Shown here: piece after piece, positions 25,957-36,429 of the stretch | Numbering within the stretch: position 1 is the stretch's first letter | Layout of the letters: every line of letters starts with the position of its first letter | NCBI RefSeq assembly: GCF_014736495.1 | Contig: NZ_MDUX01000006.1 | Span: 1 to 64,000, forward strand | DNA length: 64,000 nt | Reading direction: 5' to 3' | From: Candidatus Dactylopiibacterium carminicum | Lineage (GTDB): Bacteria; Pseudomonadota; Gammaproteobacteria; Burkholderiales; Rhodocyclaceae | Notes under the pieces: model-generated | Databases searched by the model: none | What the model was told of the DNA's origin: nothing | Seen by the model: only the letters and a program-made list of their open reading frames with translations | Position numbers and translations under genes: made by a program

Positions 25957-26960
25957 GCGAAAACATCTCCATCCCCGCCCACAGTCTCTCCATCGTGATT
26001 CCGATGTACAACGAGGCCGAAAACGTCGAACCGATGATCACCCGCGTGCATGAAGGCTTGGCGGCTTATCCGCATCCCTGGGAACTGATCCTGGTTGACG
26101 ACGGCAGCGCAGATGCCACGCCTGCCGAACTCAGGCGTGTCGGCGCGAAGTTCGGCGCACACGTACGCGTGGTCGAGCTGGCGCGCAACTTCCGCCAGAC
26201 GGCCGCCATGCAGGCCGGCATCGATGCCGCGCGCGGCGACGTGATCGTGACCCTGGACGGCGATCTGCAGAATGACCCCAAGGACATCCCGCGCATGGTC
26301 GCACGCCTGCTGAACGAAGACCTGGACATGGTTGCCGGTTGGCGCAAGAACCGCCAGGATGGTCTGTTCCTGCGCAAGATCCCCTCGCGTATCGCCAACC
26401 GTCTGATCGCACGCATCACCGGCGTGAAACTCAACGATTACGGCTGCAGCCTCAAGGCCTTCCGCGCCAGCGTGCTGAAGAACGTACGTCTGTATGGCGA
26501 GATGCACCGCTTCATCCCGGCCTGGCTGGCCACCGTGACCACACCGCGCCGTATCGCCGAGGAAGTCGTCACTCACCATGCACGCCAGTTCGGTGAATCC
26601 AAGTACGGCATCTCGCGTACCTTCCGCGTGATCCTGGATCTGATCTCGGTGTACTTCTTCATGCGCTTCCGTGCCCGCCCCGGCCATTTCTTCGGCGGCG
26701 CTGGCCTGATCCTCGGTGCCATCGGCAGCGCGATCCTGGCCTACATGGGTTTCCTCAAGCTGGTGCTGGGGCAATCCATCGGAACCCGTCCGCTGTTGCT
26801 GGTGGGCTTCTTCTGCATCGTCATGGCCGTGCAGTTCATCCTCTCCGGCGTACTGGGCGAAACCCTGGCGCGGATCTATTTCGAATCCGGAGCCGGGCGC
26901 CTCTACACGGTGCGCAATCCGGACCAGCCCGGACCGGACGAAGCTTGGCATCAGGTCTGA
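25953..26960 (+). CDS. Family 2 glycosyltransferase (dolichol-P-mannose synthase/GtrB/ArnC type)
   Basis: 335 residues. A GT-A domain has LSIVIPMYNEAENVEPM, ILVDDGSADAT, the metal-binding DGDLQNDPKD, GWRKNRQDG and YGCSLKAFR. Two C-terminal transmembrane helices follow (GGAGLILGAIGSAILAY and LLLVGFFCIVMAVQFIL). This class transfers a sugar from a nucleotide sugar to undecaprenyl phosphate at the inner leaflet. The sugar is not predictable. It is coupled to the flippase-like gene by an ATGA overlap. Confidence 0.9.
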   Translation: MSENISIPAHSLSIVIPMYNEAENVEPMITRVHEGLAAYPHPWELILVDDGSADATPAELRRVGAKFGAHVRVVELARNFRQTAAMQAGIDAARGDVIVTLDGDLQNDPKDIPRMVARLLNEDLDMVAGWRKNRQDGLFLRKIPSRIANRLIARITGVKLNDYGCSLKAFRASVLKNVRLYGEMHRFIPAWLATVTTPRRIAEEVVTHHARQFGESKYGISRTFRVILDLISVYFFMRFRARPGHFFGGAGLILGAIGSAILAYMGFLKLVLGQSIGTRPLLLVGFFCIVMAVQFILSGVLGETLARIYFESGAGRLYTVRNPDQPGPDEAWHQV

Positions 26961-26979
26961 GCGGATACCGCCGCCGCCA

Positions 26980-28320
26980 TCATTCAGTTTTCTGCAGCAG
27001 CCGCGCGGCCAGGCCGTGATAGACCGGCTGCTGACGACAGAGACGTGCCGTCATCTGCCCGATGACGGCCGCTGCCATCAAAGGGATCAGCAGCGCATGG
27101 TTGTCCGTCATCTCCATCACCACGGTGAAGGCCGTGATCGGCGCATGCGTCATGCCCGAGAGATAGGCCACCATGCACAGCAACGCCAGCACGCTGGCGG
27201 ACACACCCGGAAATAGTCCGGCGGCCAGCGCGGATAGCCCGGCGCCGATGGACAACGAAGGCGCGAAGATCCCCGCGGGAATGCCGGACATGAAGGTCAG
27301 CAGCGTGGCCAGCAATTTTGCCGGCGCGTACCAAAGTGGTACCCCTGCTTCACCGCTGACGACGCCATGCGCCGCTTCATAGCCTGATCCAGCCACCAGA
27401 CCGGCACTGGCCCAGGCCAACAAGCCGGCGCCGAGCCCGCACAAAGCCGCGAAAATGAACGCACGCCGACTGGCGAAACCCAAGACACGCACGGGCAGGA
27501 GGCGCTGCCAGTTCAGCGCCAGCCAGGAGAACAGGCCCCCACCAGCGCCACCCAGCGTGCCGCAGACGATCACCACGGGCAATTGATGCAGGATATCCAG
27601 ACTGTCATGACTGCGGCCGAAGTACAGGTAGTTACCCATCAACGCCAGGGAACACAGCCCGGCCATGATCACAGCCGACAAGGTGGCTGCATTGGCGTGG
27701 AAGCGATGCTTCTCGCTGAGTTCTTCGATGGCAAACATGATGCCGCCCAGCGGCGTGTTGAAAGCTGCCGCGATCCCCACGGCGCCGCCCGCCACCAGCA
27801 ACTGGCGCTCCGAGGCGATGCGCCGGATCACCCGCCAGCGATGGCCCGCATGCATCAGCGCGGCACCAACGAAGACACTGGGCCCTTCACAGCCTGCGGA
27901 AGCCCCGAAAGCCAGCGACAGCGGCGTCAATAGCAGTTTGCCTACTGCCCGCCACCAACCGACGCGCCCCGCGTCCGTGGGTAGCCGGTGACCATCCCGG
28001 ATCTGTGCAATCACCTGCGGGATTCCGCTCCCTTCCACTCCCCCGAAGAACCTGGCGGTCAACCAGCGGTTGAAGGCAAAGCCGGCCGGCATCAGCAGCA
28101 CCGGCAACCAGAGCAGGTGGCTTGTCATGAAGCCATACAGGCTGGCTGCGGCATCGGCCAGCAAAGCCAGGGCAACCACAGCCAGGCTGGCAGTCAGAGC
28201 CAACAAAACGAACAGCATGCGCGCCCACCAGCTACCGGGCGAAACTGCGAGATAGAGACGGGAATCGAGGCTGGAGAACAGGCGTCGCAGAGCGGCGAGG
28301 AAGCGGACAGGGCGGGACAT
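26980..28320 (-). CDS. ClC-family chloride/proton transporter
   Basis: 446 residues with the ClC selectivity motifs GSGIPQ, GCEGPSV (with the gating glutamate) and GIPAGIFAPSLSIGAG. The IMFAIEELSEKHRF segment retains the internal proton glutamate, which favours an H+/Cl- exchanger over a channel. There are about ten hydrophobic helices and no CBS domains. It is convergent with the glycosyltransferase gene (19 bp apart) and stands alone on the minus strand. Confidence 0.93.
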   Translation of the reverse strand: MSRPVRFLAALRRLFSSLDSRLYLAVSPGSWWARMLFVLLALTASLAVVALALLADAAASLYGFMTSHLLWLPVLLMPAGFAFNRWLTARFFGGVEGSGIPQVIAQIRDGHRLPTDAGRVGWWRAVGKLLLTPLSLAFGASAGCEGPSVFVGAALMHAGHRWRVIRRIASERQLLVAGGAVGIAAAFNTPLGGIMFAIEELSEKHRFHANAATLSAVIMAGLCSLALMGNYLYFGRSHDSLDILHQLPVVIVCGTLGGAGGGLFSWLALNWQRLLPVRVLGFASRRAFIFAALCGLGAGLLAWASAGLVAGSGYEAAHGVVSGEAGVPLWYAPAKLLATLLTFMSGIPAGIFAPSLSIGAGLSALAAGLFPGVSASVLALLCMVAYLSGMTHAPITAFTVVMEMTDNHALLIPLMAAAVIGQMTARLCRQQPVYHGLAARLLQKTE

Positions 28321-28374
28321 GGGCGAAAAAATGCTGCGATTACCCGCCTATTGTGTTCCAGACGACCGGTAAGG

Positions 28375-31300
28375 TCACTGCGCCGGCTCAGACTTCGGCA
28401 AGGAATTCGTCAGATAACGCAGCACGAAATCCGCAGCGCTCAGAGGGGGGCTGAACAGATAACCCTGGCAGGCATCGCACCCCTGCTCTTTCAGGAATGC
28501 GAGCTGGGATTCGGTTTCTACGCCCTCGGCCAGCACCTTGATGTTCAGGCTGCGTGCCATGGCGATGATAGTCGCGGCCAGCTTGGCATCCGCGAGATTG
28601 GCGGGGATCTCGGTGATGAATCTGCGGTCGATCTTGAGCTTGTCGACAGGCATATGGCGCAGATAGGCCAGTGAGGAATAGCCGGTACCGAAATCGTCTA
28701 TGGACAGTCGTACTCCCATGGCCCGCAATTCCTCAAGGAACCCCCGGGAATGTGGCCCCTGCTCCATCAGGCCTGATTCCGTCAGTTCTATTTCCAGCAT
28801 CTCTGCCGGAAAACCTGTTTCCTTCAGCACCCGACGCAGTCGGCCTGCATACTCGCCCCTGCGGATTTCCAGCGGCGAGACATTGATCGCCAGACTTCCG
28901 AAGTTCATTCCCTCATCCAGCCAGCGGCGCCCTTGCTCGCAGGTCTTGCGCGTCACCCAGTCGCCGAGTTTCACGATCAACCCGGTTTCTTCCAGCAAGG
29001 GGATGAAAGTCGCCGGGCTGATGGGCTCCACGCCCGGCGGTTGCAGACGCACCAGTACTTCGGCACCGAGCAGGCTGTTGTCAGCCATGTTGATCAGGGG
29101 CTGGAAGTGCAGGCTGAACTCATCGTTGTCAAAGGCCTGGCGCAGACGTGCCTCCAGCTCCAGGCGATAGTTGGCAGCGGCGGTCAGCGCCTCGGTATAG
29201 AAACGATAGGTGCTGCGCCCGGCGCGCTTGGCCTGATACATCGCGGCATCGGTCTGACGGATCAGCTCGGCGGCGTCAGTGCCGTCATCGGGATAGACAC
29301 TGATGCCGATGCTGACGCGCACGTAGAGCATGTGCCCGGATTGCAGCACCACAGCCTCGTCCAGTGCCGAGAGCAGATCCACCGCGACCAGCGCGGCATC
29401 CTGCGGAACGTTCAGCGCTTCAAGGATCAGCAGGAATTCGTCGCCTCCCAGACGACCCAGAGAATCCTGCCGGCGCAATCTGGCTCCCAGGCGCCGTGCG
29501 ACGGCGATCAGCAACTCGTCACCCGCGGCATGTCCCAGGGCATCGTTGATGTGCTTGAAATTGTCCAGATCGATGAACAGCACGGCCAGATACTGGCCTT
29601 GCCGTTTGGCGAGTTCCAGGGCATGGGTCAGATGCGCGTTCAGGAACATGCGGTTGGGCAGATCGGTGAGCGGATCGAAATGGGCCAGGTGCTTGAGTTG
29701 CTCCTCGGTTTCCTTCAGATGGGTGATATCGGTGAACACCGCCACGAAGTGCTCGGTACTGCCAGCAAGATCCTGCACTGTGCTGATCGACATCCATTGC
29801 GCATAGAGACCGCCATCCTTGCGCCTGTTCCAGACCTCGCCTTGCCAGGCGCCTACGCGCTTGAGCTGATGCCACATCTCGGCATAGAAAGCCTTGCTGT
29901 GCCGTCCTGAATTCAGCAAGGCAGGGGTCTGTCCGACGGAATCCGCCTCTTCGTAACCGGTGATGCGCGTGAAGGCACGGTTGATGTAAAGGATCTGCGC
30001 ATCCAGATCCGTGATCATGACGCCATCCTGGCAACTCTCCAGCGCAGCGGCGAACAGGCGCATGCACCCTTCCACCTCCCGCTGCTGCGCCTCACGCGAG
30101 AACAACGTGACCGCGTAGGAGATGTCGATTCCCACCTCGCGCAGCAGCGCCAGCTCCTCTGCATCCTGAGGATCGATTTCCTCACCCAGCAGATTCAGTA
30201 CGCCAACCACCACGTTCTGGTCGCGCAACGGGATGCCGGCATAGGCAGGCAGCCCTCCGGCCAACGCCTGCGTACACCAGCTGGGCATGCCGGCCGGCTC
30301 CAGGCGATCGAGCAGCAGCACATCACCACCGAAGAACACCTGGCTGCCCGGCCCGCCACCCTCCAGCTTCAGTACCTCCCCTAGTGTTTCGTCAGCGATT
30401 TCTTCCCCGCCGGCACGGACCACCATGTCCAGTCCCGTGGCCCCCTTGTTGCGCCAGCTGACCCAGGCCAGACCGAAGCCGCCGATGGACACGGCTGTGC
30501 GGCAGATGGTGGAAAACAGCAGGTCGCGGTCTCGTGACCAGACGATGGCCTGATTGACGTTACTGAGGAACTCGTACAGGCGCTTGAGCACATGGACGCG
30601 TTGCTCGGCCTGCCAGCGCGCACTCACATCCCAGCTCACCCAGACCACATGCGAGCCATCGCCCAGCGGACAGATCCGCCCTTCGAAATGATGTTGCAGC
30701 CCTCCGTGCACAGGAAGCGAATACTCGATCTGGCGGGGCTCGTTGCTATCCAGCGCATCGACGATCAGACGCACGCTGCGTTCAGCCAGATGCAACGGCA
30801 ACACATCATGCAGACGCCGCCCCAGCAGGCTTTCCTTGGGCGCCCCGAACAGGGTGTCGTCACTGCCATAGACTCCGTCATAGCGACCGCTGCGATCGAG
30901 CAGGAAGCTCATGCCCGGCACCGCCTCGGCAAACGCCCGCAACTGCGCCTCACTGTGCACCAGAGAAACATAGGCAGCCTCGTTGCGCGCCTGGAAAAGC
31001 CCCAGCAAGGCGATACAGACGAGATACAACAAGCCCGCCCCCAGAATGTTCAGCCCATCGAGCATGCGCTGCTGCTGGCGCAATCCCGAGAGCTCTCGCA
31101 ACAGCAGCGCTTCGACAGCTTGCGCGGCGGCATCCACCTGCGCGTATTGCGGACGCAGATCGAGCGGCGACACGGTTTCCGGCACACGCAGCCGGCTCTG
31201 CACCTGGCGCCCTGCGTCCAGCAGGCTTTGCTCGTAGCGCTGCAGGGCAGCATCCAGTGCTGCGAACGGCTGACGCCCCTGCATGCCGGCCAGCGTGCCT

Positions 31301-31578
31301 TCGCCTGAGCGCATGCCTCGTACGAATACCAGCGCACGTGCCAGATCGCCGGCCAGCTGTTCCGGATTGGCCGTAGTCGGTGATGACACGGCCCGCTCCA
31401 AAAGCAGTTCCGCACTCGCTACGGCAGCGCGTGACTGGTTAAGGCTGTCCAACTGAACCAGACTGGTCTGGATGGCGCGATCCCAGCTCACATGCGACCA
31501 GGCCATCAAACCGATCACCAGGATGCCCACGACACCGATCACCAGCGCCAGGCCGCTGCGGGGCAATCCCGGCCTCAT
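28375..31578 (-). CDS. Membrane GGDEF-EAL protein with PAS and GAF domains
   Basis: 1,067 residues. In order: TM helix (about 9-26), periplasmic helical region, second TM (about 175-195), PAS (LRAFAEAVPGMSFLLDRSG), GAF-like region (about 340-490), PAS with PAC (ITDLDAQILYINRAFTRITGYEE), GGDEF (RLGGDEFLLILE, with I-site RRQD) and EAL. The EAL signature reads EVLVRL, with DDFGTGYSSLAYL and the late LAEGVETESQL present, so phosphodiesterase activity is plausible. It overlaps the upstream solute-binding gene by 4 bp, suggesting a sensor pair that tunes c-di-GMP. Confidence 0.92.
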   Translation of the reverse strand: MRPGLPRSGLALVIGVVGILVIGLMAWSHVSWDRAIQTSLVQLDSLNQSRAAVASAELLLERAVSSPTTANPEQLAGDLARALVFVRGMRSGEGTLAGMQGRQPFAALDAALQRYEQSLLDAGRQVQSRLRVPETVSPLDLRPQYAQVDAAAQAVEALLLRELSGLRQQQRMLDGLNILGAGLLYLVCIALLGLFQARNEAAYVSLVHSEAQLRAFAEAVPGMSFLLDRSGRYDGVYGSDDTLFGAPKESLLGRRLHDVLPLHLAERSVRLIVDALDSNEPRQIEYSLPVHGGLQHHFEGRICPLGDGSHVVWVSWDVSARWQAEQRVHVLKRLYEFLSNVNQAIVWSRDRDLLFSTICRTAVSIGGFGLAWVSWRNKGATGLDMVVRAGGEEIADETLGEVLKLEGGGPGSQVFFGGDVLLLDRLEPAGMPSWCTQALAGGLPAYAGIPLRDQNVVVGVLNLLGEEIDPQDAEELALLREVGIDISYAVTLFSREAQQREVEGCMRLFAAALESCQDGVMITDLDAQILYINRAFTRITGYEEADSVGQTPALLNSGRHSKAFYAEMWHQLKRVGAWQGEVWNRRKDGGLYAQWMSISTVQDLAGSTEHFVAVFTDITHLKETEEQLKHLAHFDPLTDLPNRMFLNAHLTHALELAKRQGQYLAVLFIDLDNFKHINDALGHAAGDELLIAVARRLGARLRRQDSLGRLGGDEFLLILEALNVPQDAALVAVDLLSALDEAVVLQSGHMLYVRVSIGISVYPDDGTDAAELIRQTDAAMYQAKRAGRSTYRFYTEALTAAANYRLELEARLRQAFDNDEFSLHFQPLINMADNSLLGAEVLVRLQPPGVEPISPATFIPLLEETGLIVKLGDWVTRKTCEQGRRWLDEGMNFGSLAINVSPLEIRRGEYAGRLRRVLKETGFPAEMLEIELTESGLMEQGPHSRGFLEELRAMGVRLSIDDFGTGYSSLAYLRHMPVDKLKIDRRFITEIPANLADAKLAATIIAMARSLNIKVLAEGVETESQLAFLKEQGCDACQGYLFSPPLSAADFVLRYLTNSLPKSEPAQ

Positions 31579-32438
31579 GGCGCTCTCTCCGGGATATCCG
31601 CTGCCGTGAAGCCAAACTCGGCAACCGCGGCAAGATGCTCGGCACTGCCCAGATACTCTGCCAACACGCCATCGACCGCATCGCGCAGGCGGCGGTCCGA
31701 TTTGCGAAAGACCAGGGCGGGACGACCAGGCGCAGCCTCGGGCATGGCTTCATCGACCAGGACGAAATGCCCTTCGGGATACATCCATTCCAGATAACGC
31801 AGGGACACCGAGGACAGCGCCATCGCCTCCACCCGGCCGTTCTGCAATGCCTGCAACGCACTGGCGGCATCCGGATAGGCCAGCACGCGCTCCGGGCTCA
31901 GGCCGGCCTCTCCTGCCAGAGTCAGCTCCACCGCGCCAGCCAGTACGCCCAGGCGGCGATCCGGATAGCTGCGCAGGTCTGCTAGGTTTTTGGCGGGCGG
32001 ATCCATGCCCTCCAGTTGCAGCATGCCCGTCCGCACATGCGCTGTCGGTCGCGAGAACAGCACGCGTACTTCGCGTGCCGGCGTGATGTACATGCCGGCG
32101 GCGATGATGTCGATGCGCCCGCTTTCCAGCTCATGGATCAGGCTACCGAAATCGGAACGCAGCCATTCGACGCGGTTGAACCCCAACCGCCCGAGTACCG
32201 CACGCAGCACCGTGGGCGCTTCACCGCCGACGCCGGCCTCGCGCAGCTCCGGATCGTTAGCGACGACCTGCGGTGACAGGATCACGAAGGGGGCTTCCAG
32301 CGCGTAACCCACGCGCAACGTCCTACCCTCCCGTGCCCGTACCAGCGCATCCTCACCCGTCGGCAAAAAAATCCAGCCCAGCACCGCCGTCATGGCCAGT
32401 GCCAGCGCAAGCGCCGCCATCCCGTAACTACGCCGCAT
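31575..32438 (-). CDS. Membrane-anchored periplasmic solute-binding protein (SBP_bac_3 type)
   Basis: About 287 residues. An N-terminal hydrophobic segment (MAALALALAMTAVLGWIFLP) is followed by a type 3 amino-acid-binding-protein fold: LRVGYALEAPFV, SGRIDIIAAGMYITPAR, LGVLAGAVELTL and ALQNGRVEAMALS. There are no ABC transporter genes nearby. It ends inside the GGDEF-EAL gene (ATGA overlap), so it probably serves as a ligand sensor for that protein. Other starts at 32504 or 32540 are open; I chose ATG 32438 because it gives a normal membrane leader. Confidence 0.75.
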   Translation of the reverse strand: MRRSYGMAALALALAMTAVLGWIFLPTGEDALVRAREGRTLRVGYALEAPFVILSPQVVANDPELREAGVGGEAPTVLRAVLGRLGFNRVEWLRSDFGSLIHELESGRIDIIAAGMYITPAREVRVLFSRPTAHVRTGMLQLEGMDPPAKNLADLRSYPDRRLGVLAGAVELTLAGEAGLSPERVLAYPDAASALQALQNGRVEAMALSSVSLRYLEWMYPEGHFVLVDEAMPEAAPGRPALVFRKSDRRLRDAVDGVLAEYLGSAEHLAAVAEFGFTAADIPERAP

Positions 32439-32607
32439 CCGCCGTACCCCGGAACACTCGTGTAAGTTCAGGAAATAGCTGAAATCCCACGGTCTGGCAA
32501 CCATGCCTGCGTCGTCTGCCCGTACAGTCGCGGCAGACACGGCACTTCACCCGGCATCATCCTTCGACAGGGTCAGCGGACGGTCGGCAAAAACCTGCCG
32601 GCAGGTG

Positions 32608-34884
32608 TCAGACTGGTTCCAGCTTTGCCAATCCCAGCAGCAGCCACTTCATGCCGGCGTCACCGAAGTTGATCTGCAGCTTGGCATCCTGTCCGCTGCC
32701 TTCGGCGGCCACGATCACGCCTTCACCGAACTTGGCGTGGCGCACCAGTTGACCGACGCGCAGCCCCGCCAGATCGCGGCTTTTCTGCACGGGCGCGTTC
32801 ACCGGGCTGCGTGGCACGGCATCCTGGCTACCGCCGTAATAGCGCGCGCCACCACCGAAGCCCGCCTGCACACGCGGAGTCAGCCACTTCATCAGTTCCT
32901 CGGGGATCTCGTCGAGGAAGCGGCTGCGGATGGCGTAGCGCGTCTGGCCGTGCAGCATGCGGCTTTGCGCCAGTGTGAGGTAGAGGCGTTGGCGCGCACG
33001 CGTGATCGCCACGTACATCAGGCGTCGTTCCTCTTCCAGACTGACCAGGTCGTTCATGCTCTGTTCGTGCGGGAAGAGGCCGTCTTCCACGCCGGTAATG
33101 AACACGGCATCGAACTCCAGCCCTTTGGCCGCATGCACCGTCATCAGCTGCACGGCGTCCTGTCCGGCCTCGGCCTGATGATCGCCGGCCTCGAGCGAGG
33201 CATGCGCCAGAAAACGCGAGAGCGGGTCGCCCGGCATCGGCTCTTCGCCTTCCGCCACCGGCTGATCCATGTCGTTCAGGAAGTAGCGCGCCGCACTCAC
33301 CAGTTCGTCCAGGTTCTCCAGGCGCTCCTGGCCTTCGCGCTCGGCCTGGTAATGCTTGCGCAAACCCGAAGCGTCCAGGATGTGATCGACCACCTCAGGC
33401 AGCGGCAGCTCGCGCGTGGTCTGGCGCGCCTCCTCGACCAGACGCACGAAGGCACCGATGGCCACGGCAGGTTTGCCGGAAAGATGCGGCACCGTGGCAT
33501 AGAGACTGGTGTTGAAGCTGCGGGCGGCGTCCTGCAACTGCTCTACCGAACGCGCACCGATGCCGCGTGTGGGGAAATTCACCACGCGCAGGAAGGCGGT
33601 GTCGTCATCGGGGTTGGCCAGCAGGCGCAAATAGGCCAATGCATGCTTGATCTCCTGCCGCTCGAAAAAACGCAGGCCGCCATATACCTTGTAAGGCACA
33701 CCGGCGGAGAAGAGCTGCTGTTCGAGCACGCGAGACTGCGCGTTGCTGCGATAGAGCAAGGCGATATCCGAGCGGCTCGCGCCGTCGCGGATCAGTTGCT
33801 GGATTTCCTCGACAATCCAGCGCGCCTCGTCGATATCGGTCGGCGCTTCATACACGCGGATCGGCTCGCCGCTGCCCTGATCGGTCCACAGATTCTTGCC
33901 CAGGCGCTTCGAGTTGTTGGCAATGATGGCATTCGCCGCATCGAGGATGTTGCCGTGCGAACGGTAGTTCTGCTCAAGACGGATCACCCGTGAAACACCG
34001 AACTCATGCTCGAAATCGCGCATGTTGCCGACTTCCGCGCCACGGAAGGCGTAGATGCTCTGGTCATCATCCCCCACGGCGAAGACGGCAGCCCAATTGC
34101 GGGCCGCGCCATCGGCGTGCTCAAGACTCTCCTCGTCCGTCAAGGGAGAGGGACTGTGGGAGCGAGCAGGCTCGCCATGCCCGGCGAGCAGCTTGAGCCA
34201 CAGGTATTGCAGGCGGTTGGTATCCTGGAACTCGTCGACCAGAATATGGCGGAAGCGCAGTTGATAATGGCGGCGCACTGGCTCGTTGCGTGACAGCAGT
34301 TCGTAGCAGCGCAGCAGCAGTTCGGGAAAATCAACCACCCCTTCGCGCTGGCACTGATCGTCATATTCCTTGTAGAGCTCCACGCGCATGCGCGTGTAGT
34401 CGTCCCAGGCCTCGACCTGCGCCGGCCGGTAGCCGGCTTCCTTGTTGCCATTGATGAAATGCTGCAGCTCGCGCGGCGGAAACTTCTCGTCGTCGATATT
34501 GAGCGTCTTCAGCAGGCGTTTGATCGCGGCCAGTTGATCCGTCGTATCGAGTATCTGGAAAGTCTGCGGCAGTGCGGCCTCGCGGTAGTGCGCACGCAGC
34601 AGCCGGTTGCACAGACCGTGGAAGGTGCCGATCCACATGCCGCGCGTGTTGATCGGCAGCATGGCGCCCAGACGCGTAAGCATTTCCTTGGCAGCCTTGT
34701 TGGTAAAGGTCACGCCCAGAATGTTCGCTGGCGTGGCCTGCCCGGTCTGCAGCAGCCAGGCGATGCGTGTGGTGAGCACACGGGTCTTGCCCGAGCCGGC
34801 ACCCGCCAGGATCAGCGCCGGCTGCGGCGGCAGGGTGACGGCGGCGAGTTGTTCGGGATTGAGGTTTTCAAGCAGCCTGGACAT
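32608..34884 (-). CDS. uvrD: UvrD/Rep superfamily 1 DNA helicase
   Basis: 758 residues: LNPEQLAAV (Q motif), Walker A AGAGSGKTRVL, motif Ia TFTNKAAKEM, motif II HILVDEFQDTN, motif III GDDDQSIYAFRGA, LEQNYRS, TVHAAKGLEFDAVFI and a C-terminal Tudor-like end (VRHAKFGEGVIV). This is the 3'-5' helicase of nucleotide-excision and mismatch repair. An unusual insertion of about 25 residues (ARSHSPSPLTDEESLEHADG) separates motifs II and III. The start is ATG 34884. A palindrome with a T run right after the stop (32589-32606) may be a weak terminator. Confidence 0.93.
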   Translation of the reverse strand: MSRLLENLNPEQLAAVTLPPQPALILAGAGSGKTRVLTTRIAWLLQTGQATPANILGVTFTNKAAKEMLTRLGAMLPINTRGMWIGTFHGLCNRLLRAHYREAALPQTFQILDTTDQLAAIKRLLKTLNIDDEKFPPRELQHFINGNKEAGYRPAQVEAWDDYTRMRVELYKEYDDQCQREGVVDFPELLLRCYELLSRNEPVRRHYQLRFRHILVDEFQDTNRLQYLWLKLLAGHGEPARSHSPSPLTDEESLEHADGAARNWAAVFAVGDDDQSIYAFRGAEVGNMRDFEHEFGVSRVIRLEQNYRSHGNILDAANAIIANNSKRLGKNLWTDQGSGEPIRVYEAPTDIDEARWIVEEIQQLIRDGASRSDIALLYRSNAQSRVLEQQLFSAGVPYKVYGGLRFFERQEIKHALAYLRLLANPDDDTAFLRVVNFPTRGIGARSVEQLQDAARSFNTSLYATVPHLSGKPAVAIGAFVRLVEEARQTTRELPLPEVVDHILDASGLRKHYQAEREGQERLENLDELVSAARYFLNDMDQPVAEGEEPMPGDPLSRFLAHASLEAGDHQAEAGQDAVQLMTVHAAKGLEFDAVFITGVEDGLFPHEQSMNDLVSLEEERRLMYVAITRARQRLYLTLAQSRMLHGQTRYAIRSRFLDEIPEELMKWLTPRVQAGFGGGARYYGGSQDAVPRSPVNAPVQKSRDLAGLRVGQLVRHAKFGEGVIVAAEGSGQDAKLQINFGDAGMKWLLLGLAKLEPV

Positions 34885-34955
34885 GGGAAGATGCTCTTGT
34901 GAAGAGCGCGCATTGTACCGGCTCAACCCCCTCCCACCCCGCTACGTCCCGCAGC

Positions 34956-36416
34956 CTATTCCCCGATCCCGCCAAAACAGAGGTACTTGAGCTCCACGTA
35001 TTCCTCGATGCCGTAATGCGAGCCTTCGCGGCCGATGCCGGATTGCTTGATGCCGCCAAAGGGGATCACCTCGCTGGTGATGAGCCCGGTGTTGATGCCT
35101 ACCATGCCGGTTTCCAGCGCTTCGGCCACACGCCAGCAACGCGCTACGTCACGGCTGTAGAAATAGGCTGCGAGCCCGTATTCGGTGGCGTTCGCCGCCT
35201 CGATCAGCTCGGCCTCGCGCTCGAAGCGGAACAGGGCAGCCACCGGACCGAAGGTTTCCTCGTGCGCCAGCCGCATGCCGGCGTGCGCATCGGCGATCAC
35301 CGTCGGCTGATAGAAACAATGACCGAGCGGATGCCGCGCCCCACCGGTGAGCAACTGGCCGCCTTGTGCCAGCGCATCGGCCACATGCGACTCCACCTTG
35401 CCCAGAGCCCGCGTATCGATCAAGGGCCCGATCTGCACGCCTTCCTGGCTGCCGATGCCGACCTTGAGCGCGGCAGCAGCCTCGGCAAGCCGCCGGGCGA
35501 ACGCATCGTAAATACCCGCCTGCACATAGATGCGGTTAGCGCAGACGCAGGTCTGACCGTTGTTGCGGAACTTGGAGGCAAGCGCGCCAGCCACAGCGGC
35601 ATCCACATCGGCATCGTTGAAGACGATGAAAGGTGCATTGCCGCCCAGTTCCAGCGACAGCTTCTTGATGGTAGGCGCACACTGCGCCATCAGCAGCCGA
35701 CCGGTGACCGTCGAACCGGTGAAGCTCAACTTGGCGACCGCAGGATTGGAAGTCAGCTCGCCACCGATGGCTACCGCGTCGCCGGTCACCACGTTCAGCA
35801 AGCCGGCAGGCAGGCCCGCCTGCTCGGCAAGATACGCCAGCGCCAAGGCCGAGAAAGGCGTCTGGGGCGCAGGCTTGAGAATCACCGCGCAACCGGCGGC
35901 CAGCGCGGGCGATGCCTTGCGCGTCACCATCGCACTGGGGAAATTCCAGGGCGTGATCGCCGCCACCACGCCGACGGGCTGTTTGATCACCACCACGCGC
36001 TGCTCACGCGAAGGCGACGGGATGGTGTCGCCATACACGCGTTTGGCTTCTTCGCTGAACCACTCGATGAAACTCGCGCCATACGCGATCTCGCCGCGAG
36101 CCTCGCCCAGCGGCCGCCCCTGCTCCGCACACATGATGCGCGCCAAATCCTCCTGATTCGCCATCACCAGTTCGAACCAGCGCCGCAACACCGCAGCACG
36201 CTCACGTGCCGGGCGGGTCTTCCAGGCACGCATCGCATGCTGCGCGGCCGCGATGGCACGCACGGTCTCAGCAGCCCCCATCAAAGGCACCCGACCGATC
36301 AGGAGTCCCGTGGCCGGATCGCGGATTTCGCTGTACCGGCCACTCTCAGCCTCGCACCAGGCTCCATCGATGAAGGCCTGCTGGCGAAACAGGAACGCAT
36401 TGCTGAGCTCAGGCAT
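34956..36416 (-). CDS. gabD: NAD(P)-dependent succinate-semialdehyde dehydrogenase
   Basis: 486-residue aldehyde dehydrogenase with [25 protein letters not shown], the catalytic Glu in [11 protein letters not shown] and the catalytic Cys in [11 protein letters not shown]. The last motif has the two-cysteine arrangement usual in GabD. It oxidises succinate semialdehyde to succinate (GABA and related catabolism, feeding the TCA cycle). GGAG precedes the ATG. A strong terminator of the trpD transcript ends only about 14 bp before its start codon, so it needs readthrough or a promoter embedded in that hairpin. Confidence 0.9.
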   Translation of the reverse strand: MPELSNAFLFRQQAFIDGAWCEAESGRYSEIRDPATGLLIGRVPLMGAAETVRAIAAAQHAMRAWKTRPARERAAVLRRWFELVMANQEDLARIMCAEQGRPLGEARGEIAYGASFIEWFSEEAKRVYGDTIPSPSREQRVVVIKQPVGVVAAITPWNFPSAMVTRKASPALAAGCAVILKPAPQTPFSALALAYLAEQAGLPAGLLNVVTGDAVAIGGELTSNPAVAKLSFTGSTVTGRLLMAQCAPTIKKLSLELGGNAPFIVFNDADVDAAVAGALASKFRNNGQTCVCANRIYVQAGIYDAFARRLAEAAAALKVGIGSQEGVQIGPLIDTRALGKVESHVADALAQGGQLLTGGARHPLGHCFYQPTVIADAHAGMRLAHEETFGPVAALFRFEREAELIEAANATEYGLAAYFYSRDVARCWRVAEALETGMVGINTGLITSEVIPFGGIKQSGIGREGSHYGIEEYVELKYLCFGGIGE

Positions 36417-36429
36417 GATGGCACTCCCG

